NCBI GenBank assembly: GCA_049595035.1
Contig: JBMYKD010000015.1
Coordinates: forward strand, 1 to 48,739
Length of the DNA stretch: 48,739 nucleotides
Source: UBA12202 sp049595035
GTDB lineage: Bacteria; Pseudomonadota; Alphaproteobacteria; Puniceispirillales; UBA1172
Direction: 5' to 3'
The notes below the pieces were generated by a model. The model was not told the origin of the DNA and did not search any database. It saw only the letters and a list, made by a program, of their open reading frames with translations. Shown here piece by piece: positions 42,476 through 48,739 of the stretch (position 1 is the stretch's first letter; each line of letters starts with the position of its first letter). The translations under genes were made by a program, and so were the position numbers.

Positions 42476-44914
42476 ATGTCGCTTACTGATCCTAATCCTG
42501 ATGGATATACCACTGTCTTTCCCGCTCATGCAGATGTTATTGTCATTGGCGGCGGTATTATGGGGTGTTCAACACTCTATCACCTGACCAAAGAAGGTGT
42601 GCAAAACGCGGTATTACTCGAACGTAATAAACTAACATCGGGCACGACCTGGCACTCTGCTGCGCAAGTGCGGGCTTTACGTTCCACACAGAATCTCACC
42701 AATTTAATTAAATATTCTATATCTCTTTATCAGTCTCTAGAAGAAGAAACCGGTCAGCAGGTGGGGTGGATTAATAAAGGGTCTTTATCGATTGCCACAA
42801 ATCACGATAGGCTTACCCATATTCGCCGACAGGAAGCACTTGCGCGATTATATGGTGTTGAAGCGCAATCCATATCCCCGGAAGAAGCCCAGGAACGCTG
42901 GCCGCTTATGAATGGTGATGATGTATTGGGGGCAGTCTGGTCACCAGATGATGGTCGGGTAAGTCCATCTGATTTATGCGCGGCATTGATCAAGGGTGCC
43001 AGAAAAAAGGGTGGACGTATTTTTGAAGATACCGGCGTGATTGGTATTATTACTGAAGGCAATAAAATAAAGGGCGTAGAAACCACTCGCGGGATTATCC
43101 ATACAGATAAAATTGCGTTATGCACAGGATTATGGAGTCAAAAGGCGGCAAAAATGGCTGGCGTTGATATCCCTGTCTGGCCGTGTGAGCATTTCTATCT
43201 GCTGACCCGTCCTATTGATGGAATTTCTGGAAATATGCCAACATTATCCGATCATGACGGGCATTTATATATTCGTGATGATTCAGGTGGACTGCTGGTA
43301 GGTTGTTTTGAGCCTCTTGGAAAGCCAATTGATCCTGACCGATTGGGAGAAGATTTTGCCTTTCAGCTTTTGCCTGAAGACTGGGATCATTTTGAACCCA
43401 TGCTTCAACATGCCATGCATCGCCTGCCTGTTCTGGCTGAAGCCGAAGTCAGAATGTTGCTCAATGGCCCTGAAAGTTTTACTCCTGATGGGAGTTTTCT
43501 GTTGGGGGAATCCGCTGAAACAAGAGGTTTTTATCTAGGCTGCGGGATGAATTCGGTTGGTGTTGCTACCGGTGGCGGCGCTGGCTGGGCATTGGCGCAT
43601 AATATTGTTCACGGTGCTCCGCCAATGGATTTACATGAAGCAGACCCAAAACGGTTTGACCCCTCATGGTCAGATGTGGCGGCATTATCCGCGCGTGTGC
43701 CAGAAGTGCTGGGCAAGCACTATGAAATCACCTATCCGGGGCGACAATGGGTGCGCGCACGGGATCAACGTCACCTGCCTCTGCATGATGAATGGCAAGC
43801 GGAAAAGGCCTTTTTCGGTCAGGTATATGGCTATGAAAGGCCTCTCTATTTTTCATCTGATATGCCACCTAAAATGACCTTTGATCAACCAGACTGGTTT
43901 GAACAGGTAGGGCGTGAAGTCAGGCATATTACTGATGCCGCTGGCGTGACGGACCTATCCAGTTTTGGCAAAATTGATATCACTGGCAGGGACGCATTAA
44001 CAGCACTGGAATGGATAGCAAGTAACCGCATGGATCGTCCTGTTGGGTCAATCATCTATACGTTGATGCTGAATGATAAAGGCGGAATAGTAAGTGATTT
44101 GACCGTATTTAGGTTATCTGATTGTCATTTTCGTCTTTATGTTGGCACATCTGCCTTAAAACATGATCTGACATGGATCAGAAATCAGATGCATGATGAC
44201 TGGGATGTTACTATTCAGGACGTGACCGAAACCTATGCAACATTAGGATTGATGGGGGTCGAAACGGAACGGGTTGCAGATAGTATCGGTGCAAACTGGT
44301 TAAATGATATTGCGTATTTTCGGCATGCCAGTGGTAATATGGCTGGTATTTCCGTGATGGCAGGGCGAATTTCATATGTTGGTGCGCCGGGGTGGGAAAT
44401 CACTTGTCATAAGAATGATGCCAAAGCGCTATATCATGCCCTGAAAGAGGCTGGCTGTCATCCTGTTGGCGCTTTTGCGCAGTCATCCATGCGAATTGAA
44501 AAGCGGTTTCTGTCATATGGGCATGATATCGACACAGATAATTTTCCTGACGAATTAGGGCTTATGTTTGCAGTGGATTTGCAAACACCTTGCAAGGGGC
44601 TTGCCGCTATAATTGACCGGCAAAAAGAACCTCCTTCCAAAACCTTGATCAGTATTATTTTTGATCAGACAGATGTTTATCCGATTGGTAACGAGCCGGT
44701 GCTTGATAGGACAGGCAAAATGATCGGCAAAACCACTTCTGCCAGTTTTGGTTATCGGATAGGTGTTCCTGTTGCGCTGGCATTGATACAAAAGGATCAG
44801 GCGATTGCTGACAATCATGTGCATATTGATATTGCAGGACAGCTGGCAAATGGTAGGGTGAGTCTGAGGCCTGCTTTTGATCCTGATGGTAAAATGATGC
44901 GGCCATCGCCGTGA
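42476..44914 (+). CDS. Dimethylglycine/sarcosine dehydrogenase-like flavoprotein with GcvT domain
   Basis: An 812-residue enzyme. Residues about 20-400 form the DAO flavin domain, with VIVIGGGIMGCSTLYHLTKEG and LTSGTTWHSA; the His there is the site of covalent FAD in dimethylglycine dehydrogenase. A linker (about 400-465, VRARDQRHLPLHDEW, YGYERPLYF) is followed by the folate-binding GcvT domain and its C-terminal barrel (about 465-812). Family members demethylate N-methyl amines and hand formaldehyde units to tetrahydrofolate. There is no visible ribosome binding site. It heads an operon with two aminotransferases and a 2-hydroxyacid dehydrogenase. The exact substrate is unknown. Confidence 0.9.
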   Translation: MSLTDPNPDGYTTVFPAHADVIVIGGGIMGCSTLYHLTKEGVQNAVLLERNKLTSGTTWHSAAQVRALRSTQNLTNLIKYSISLYQSLEEETGQQVGWINKGSLSIATNHDRLTHIRRQEALARLYGVEAQSISPEEAQERWPLMNGDDVLGAVWSPDDGRVSPSDLCAALIKGARKKGGRIFEDTGVIGIITEGNKIKGVETTRGIIHTDKIALCTGLWSQKAAKMAGVDIPVWPCEHFYLLTRPIDGISGNMPTLSDHDGHLYIRDDSGGLLVGCFEPLGKPIDPDRLGEDFAFQLLPEDWDHFEPMLQHAMHRLPVLAEAEVRMLLNGPESFTPDGSFLLGESAETRGFYLGCGMNSVGVATGGGAGWALAHNIVHGAPPMDLHEADPKRFDPSWSDVAALSARVPEVLGKHYEITYPGRQWVRARDQRHLPLHDEWQAEKAFFGQVYGYERPLYFSSDMPPKMTFDQPDWFEQVGREVRHITDAAGVTDLSSFGKIDITGRDALTALEWIASNRMDRPVGSIIYTLMLNDKGGIVSDLTVFRLSDCHFRLYVGTSALKHDLTWIRNQMHDDWDVTIQDVTETYATLGLMGVETERVADSIGANWLNDIAYFRHASGNMAGISVMAGRISYVGAPGWEITCHKNDAKALYHALKEAGCHPVGAFAQSSMRIEKRFLSYGHDIDTDNFPDELGLMFAVDLQTPCKGLAAIIDRQKEPPSKTLISIIFDQTDVYPIGNEPVLDRTGKMIGKTTSASFGYRIGVPVALALIQKDQAIADNHVHIDIAGQLANGRVSLRPAFDPDGKMMRPSP

Positions 44915-44938
44915 TGATGTTTATAAATGGAACGAAAA

Positions 44939-46258
44939 ATGTCACATGTTTTTGGTCGAAATGCGAAAGCTACCCCACCTGTCGCGGTTGCAGGTGAGGG
45001 ATGTTATCTGATCGATGCCGATGGCAAACGCTATCTGGATGGGTCGGGCGGGGCGGCGGTATCCTGCCTTGGGCATAGTAATCAGGCCATAAAAGAGGCA
45101 GTGAAAAGCCAGATTGATGATCTGGCATTTGCCCATACCGGTTTTTTTACCTCTAAACCTGCTGAAGAACTGGCTGATAAACTGATCCGGCTTGCCCCGG
45201 TTGGTCTTGATCGTGTTTATTTTGTGTCTGGCGGCTCGGAAGCGGTAGAGGCGGCAATAAAACTTGCCCGGCAATATCATGTTGAACGGGGGGAAGACGA
45301 ACGTCATATCCTTATTGCACGGCGGCAGAGTTATCACGGAAATACCATAGGTGCCTTATCCGCTAGCGGCAATCTATGGCGGCGTCAGATGTTTCAGCCG
45401 ATGCTGGTAGAAACTAGCCATATATCACCCTGTTACGCGTGGCGGGATCAAAAGGAAAATGAAACGGCATTTGCATATGGTCAGCGGGTAGCGAATGAAC
45501 TGGAAGCTGAAATCTTGCGTCTAGGTGCTGAAAAAGTGATGGCGTTTATTGCCGAACCGGTGGTAGGCGCAACACTTGGCGCTGTTCCTGCTGTTGATGG
45601 CTATTTTCGCCGCATCCGTGAGATTTGTGATCGGTATGGTGTGTTACTCATCCTTGATGAAGTCATGTGCGGGATGGGCAGAACAGGTCATGTTTTTGCT
45701 TGTGCCGAAGATGGCATTAGACCTGATATTCTTACTATTGCGAAAGGATTGGGAGCCGGTTATCAACCTATCGGAGCCATGCTGGCTAGTGATCATATTT
45801 TTCAGACGATTGCAGATGGATCAGGGTTTTTCCAGCATGGTCATACCTATCTAGGGCATCCTGTTGCCACTGCCGCTGCCAATAAGGTCATTGATATCAT
45901 TGGCACAGACGACATGATGGAAGACGTTCGCCGTAAAGGCCATTATCTGATGACAGCCTTGATGGATCGTTTCGGACAACATCCTCATATTGGGGATATC
46001 AGAGGAAAGGGGTTGTTTCTGGGTATGGAGTTTGTTGCTGATCGTGATAGCAAAACACCATTTGATCCGGCAAAAAACATAAATAAAAAATTTAAAGCGG
46101 CGGCTTTTAACGCAGGATTAATCTGCTATCCCATGGGGGGAACTATTGATGGCCAGTATGGCGATCATGTTCTGCTTGCCCCGCCATTCATCATCACAGA
46201 TCAGCAGATTAATGAAATGGTAGATAAAATAGATTTTGCCGTAAAAGAGGTAATTTAA
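44939..46258 (+). CDS. Class III (omega) aminotransferase
   Basis: A 439-residue fold-type I PLP enzyme. YLDGSGGAAVSCLGH, FVSGGSEAVEAAIKLARQYH, RQSYHGNTIGALSASG and LLILDEVMCGMGRTG (PLP-contacting Asp) are followed by ILTIAKGLGAGYQPIGAM, whose Lys binds PLP. Such enzymes transaminate omega- or beta-amines, often with pyruvate. Start at Met5 (44939); an ATG 12 bp earlier is possible. It lies 24 bp after the dehydrogenase gene, so they should be co-expressed. Confidence 0.9.
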   Translation: MSHVFGRNAKATPPVAVAGEGCYLIDADGKRYLDGSGGAAVSCLGHSNQAIKEAVKSQIDDLAFAHTGFFTSKPAEELADKLIRLAPVGLDRVYFVSGGSEAVEAAIKLARQYHVERGEDERHILIARRQSYHGNTIGALSASGNLWRRQMFQPMLVETSHISPCYAWRDQKENETAFAYGQRVANELEAEILRLGAEKVMAFIAEPVVGATLGAVPAVDGYFRRIREICDRYGVLLILDEVMCGMGRTGHVFACAEDGIRPDILTIAKGLGAGYQPIGAMLASDHIFQTIADGSGFFQHGHTYLGHPVATAAANKVIDIIGTDDMMEDVRRKGHYLMTALMDRFGQHPHIGDIRGKGLFLGMEFVADRDSKTPFDPAKNINKKFKAAAFNAGLICYPMGGTIDGQYGDHVLLAPPFIITDQQINEMVDKIDFAVKEVI

Positions 46259-46339
46259 ACATTTTCAATATGTTATCATAAGAAATTAAATAATAATATT
46301 AACTATCTGTCATCAGGGTATGTTTTTCTTTTCCACTAG

Positions 46340-47587
46340 ATGGCTAGACGTTATGATAGTATTTTAATGAAAGCTATGTTGATGAAGTCATTTGAAAAAC
46401 CATTTACCCAGCAGGAAAGCATTCCAGAAGACGGGATTGCCCGTGCGGTTGAGATTATGCGTACCGGCCGGTTGCATCGTTATAATCTGGCGGAAGGTGA
46501 GGTATCGGAAGTCAGTTTGCTGGAAAAAGAATATGCAGACTGGCAGGGTAGTCAATACTGTGTTGCCTGTACATCTGGTGGCTATGCCATTGCACTAGCC
46601 TTACGTCTGGTCGGGGTTAAACCGGGGGATCAGGTGCTTGCCAATGCTTACACGCTGGCACCAGTGCCGGGTGCTATTCACAATACTGGTGCTGAACCAG
46701 TCTTTATTGAAATTGATGACAATTATCATATGGATTGTGCGGATTTTGAAGCTAAAGCCATATCCTCGGGGGCAAAGGTGCTTTTATTGTCACATATGCG
46801 TGGCCATATCGCTGATATGAATATGATACTAGATATTTGCCGCCGTCATGATATTACATTAGTCGAAGATTGCGCTCATACTATGGGCGCAAAATGGCAG
46901 GGGATGAGATCAGGTAATTTTGGCAAAGTCGCCGCTTTTTCAACCCAGACTTATAAGCATATGAATTCTGGTGAAGGCGGATTCCTGACCACAGATGATC
47001 CTGAACTGGCGGCACGAGCAGTGATTTCGTCAGGGTCATATATGCTCTATGATCGCCATGGCGCTATTCCTGAACAAAATCATTTTGATGCTGTCAAATA
47101 TCTCTCACCGAATTATTCCGGGCGCATGGATCATCTTCGGGCGGCTTTACTAAGGGCGCAAATGCCTTTGATAGAGCAGAACATTAATCGCTGGAACAGC
47201 TTATATGATGATCTGCATCGCCGGATAAAAACCATATCCGGTCTTTCTATTCCTGATCGCAAGCAGGATGAAGCCTATGTCGGGTCTTCCATCCAGTTCA
47301 GGCTGGATGCCGTCGATAAGATGGATATTCCAGATGTGATCAAGAGACTGGCAGGGCGCGGCGTCGAGTTAAAATGGTTTGGTGACGATGAACCCAAGGC
47401 ATTTACTAGCCGTTATGACAGCTGGCAATATGTAAAAGAAATGCCCCATTTGCCAAAAACGCTTTCTGTGCTGGAAAAAACGGTTGATATGCGTATTCCG
47501 CTTACCTTTAATCTGGATGATACGGCATTAATTGGCGATATTCTGGAAGATGAGATAACCACCTATATGGATAAGAAAGAAAGCTGA
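46340..47587 (+). CDS. DegT/DnrJ/EryC1-type aminotransferase
   Basis: A 415-residue PLP enzyme of the sugar-aminotransferase fold. CVACTSGGYAIALALRLVGV, VLANAYTLAPVPGAIHNTGA, LVEDCAHTMGAKW and STQTYKHMNSGEGGFLTTDD (Lys binds PLP) are all intact. The family usually makes amino sugars, but no nucleotide-sugar gene is nearby, and the neighbours are amine catabolic. Starts at 46340, 46367 and 46376 are all possible; none has a strong ribosome binding site. The next gene starts 2 bp after the stop. Confidence 0.88.
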   Translation: MARRYDSILMKAMLMKSFEKPFTQQESIPEDGIARAVEIMRTGRLHRYNLAEGEVSEVSLLEKEYADWQGSQYCVACTSGGYAIALALRLVGVKPGDQVLANAYTLAPVPGAIHNTGAEPVFIEIDDNYHMDCADFEAKAISSGAKVLLLSHMRGHIADMNMILDICRRHDITLVEDCAHTMGAKWQGMRSGNFGKVAAFSTQTYKHMNSGEGGFLTTDDPELAARAVISSGSYMLYDRHGAIPEQNHFDAVKYLSPNYSGRMDHLRAALLRAQMPLIEQNINRWNSLYDDLHRRIKTISGLSIPDRKQDEAYVGSSIQFRLDAVDKMDIPDVIKRLAGRGVELKWFGDDEPKAFTSRYDSWQYVKEMPHLPKTLSVLEKTVDMRIPLTFNLDDTALIGDILEDEITTYMDKKES

Positions 47588-47589
47588 AT

Positions 47590-48726
47590 ATGAAAGCTAT
47601 CACCTGTATAGAAGACTTACGGCAAATGCATCAACGGCGGGTGCCCCGTATGTTCTATGATTACGTTGATAGTGGATCATGGACGGAAAGCACTTATCGG
47701 TCTAACGAAGCCGATTTGCAGCATCTTACCTTTCGCCAGAGGGTGGCTATTGATGTTAGTTCACGCAATATAGCCATGCCAATGCTGGGGCAGGTGATGA
47801 CTATGCCAGTTGGTTTGGCGCCAACAGGTCTGACGGGGATGCAATATGCAGATGGTGAAATATTAGCTGCTCAGGCCGCTGCCGATTATGGGGTGCCATT
47901 CACTCTTTCCACGATGTCTATCTGTTCGATTGAAGATGTGGCAGAACATACGGATAAACCATTCTGGTTTCAGCTTTATGTGATGCGGGACAGGGATTTT
48001 ATCCGTCGTCTGATTGAACGGGCCAAAGCCGCGCAATGTTCAGCCCTGATGCTAACGCTGGACTTACAGATCATGGGCCAGCGTCATAAAGATATCAAAA
48101 ACGGATTAAGCGCTCCGCCAAAGATGACAATAGGTAATATCCTTAATCTGATGACTAAGCCGCATTGGTGTATGAATATGCTTGGCACGAAACGGCGGCA
48201 GTTCCGCAATATTGTCGGTCATGTTAAAGGGGTTGATGATATGGCGTCGCTGGCAGAGTGGACAGTCAGCCAGTTTGATACCACATTGAACTGGGATGAT
48301 GTGAAAGAGATCAGAAAACAATGGGACGGGCCTCTTATCCTCAAAGGCATTCTGGATGTGGAAGATGCTAAAATAGCCGCTAATCTGGGGGTTGATGCTA
48401 TTGTGGTTAGCAATCATGGTGGCCGCCAGCTGGATGGAACCTGTTCTGCGATACGGATGCTACCGCATATTGTGGATGCTGTCGGTAATTCGACCGAAGT
48501 CTGGATGGATAGCGGTATCAGGTCTGGTCAGGATGTTTTACGGGCGATTGCTTGCGGGGCTTCCGGCACTCTGATTGGGCGGGCGTTTCTATATGGACTT
48601 GGTGCGATGGGGCAGAAAGGCGTGACCCGCGCGCTTGAAATTATTCATAAAGAACTGGATACCACGCTTGGTTTATGTGGCCAGACAGACCTGGCCAAGG
48701 TGAATAGATCAATCTTCCTGCGATAA
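47590..48726 (+). CDS. FMN-dependent 2-hydroxyacid dehydrogenase/oxidase (LldD family)
   Basis: A 378-residue FMN barrel enzyme oxidising an L-2-hydroxy acid such as lactate, glycolate or mandelate to the 2-oxo acid. The start PRMFYDYVDSGSWTEST, the FMN segment VGLAPTGLTGMQYADGE, FQLYVMRDR and LTLDLQIMGQRHKD lead to the catalytic VVSNHGGRQLDG with the base His and substrate Arg, and to WMDSGIRSGQDVLRAIACGA. Adjacent to the DegT-type gene with a 2-bp gap, so the two products may act in sequence. Complete; the window ends 13 bp later. Confidence 0.93.
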   Translation: MKAITCIEDLRQMHQRRVPRMFYDYVDSGSWTESTYRSNEADLQHLTFRQRVAIDVSSRNIAMPMLGQVMTMPVGLAPTGLTGMQYADGEILAAQAAADYGVPFTLSTMSICSIEDVAEHTDKPFWFQLYVMRDRDFIRRLIERAKAAQCSALMLTLDLQIMGQRHKDIKNGLSAPPKMTIGNILNLMTKPHWCMNMLGTKRRQFRNIVGHVKGVDDMASLAEWTVSQFDTTLNWDDVKEIRKQWDGPLILKGILDVEDAKIAANLGVDAIVVSNHGGRQLDGTCSAIRMLPHIVDAVGNSTEVWMDSGIRSGQDVLRAIACGASGTLIGRAFLYGLGAMGQKGVTRALEIIHKELDTTLGLCGQTDLAKVNRSIFLR

Positions 48727-48739
48727 AAAAGCGGGGGGG

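Noticed and set aside
48733..48739. Run of seven G at the window end
   Set aside because: It could be a sequencing or contig-edge artefact, and too little flanking sequence is present to interpret it.
1..48739. CRISPR arrays, insertion sequences, prophage or secondary-metabolite clusters
   Set aside because: No regularly spaced repeats, transposase, phage structural or NRPS/PKS sequences were recognised on either strand.

Overview
This 48.7 kb window reads as a chromosome segment of a marine alphaproteobacterium. Moderate base composition, tightly packed operons with 1 to 14 bp overlaps, an Rrf2-sufBCDS-sufT-sufA operon, phosphatidylcholine synthase, the kdsD-queA-tgt-queG order and many FAD-dependent amine/amino-acid oxidoreductases fit the SAR116/Puniceispirillales type. 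That assignment is inference from gene content, not a database match.

Layout. 0.1-3.9 kb: two VOC-fold proteins, an ECHDC3-like crotonase, a DUF1330 protein and a glutaryl-CoA dehydrogenase. 4.1-7.7 kb: a three-gene amino-acid/amine catabolic set (PuuB-like oxidase, diaminopropionate ammonia-lyase-like PLP enzyme, D-arginine dehydrogenase-like flavoenzyme). 7.8-11.4 kb: a frameshifted mini-ORF, a DUF3833 lipoprotein, bifunctional MnmC and an N-formylglutamate amidohydrolase-family protein. 11.5 kb: tRNA-Val(GAC).

11.6-17.2 kb is different: AT-rich, sparse, and full of broken genes. It holds a secreted-protein relic with two frameshifts and a stop, a truncated class III adenylate cyclase, an anti-sigma-factor-like ATPase gene interrupted by an amber codon, several orphan small proteins and an orphan ParA-type ATPase. 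I read it as a decaying accessory island beside a tRNA gene.

17.2-22.6 kb: a Rieske oxygenase, SelO, an Lrp-family regulator divergent from alanine dehydrogenase, tRNA-Ala(TGC), ribosomal protein L32 and HspQ. 22.6-31.4 kb: the complete SUF Fe-S assembly operon with its own Rrf2 regulator, a perfect palindromic operator candidate, SufT, SufA, an Atm1-type exporter and a translationally coupled hydrolase. 31.4-38.9 kb: NAD kinase, fdhD-mobA (molybdoenzyme maturation), kdsD and the queuosine genes queA-tgt-queG, then convergent phosphatidylcholine synthase.

38.9-48.7 kb: a polar amino-acid ABC transporter operon facing a divergent operon of a dimethylglycine/sarcosine dehydrogenase-like flavoprotein with a folate (GcvT) domain, a class III aminotransferase, a DegT-fold aminotransferase and an FMN 2-hydroxyacid dehydrogenase. 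Together these look like an uptake-plus-degradation system for an unidentified (probably N-methylated) amino acid or amine. It is the best candidate in the window for an undescribed metabolic system.
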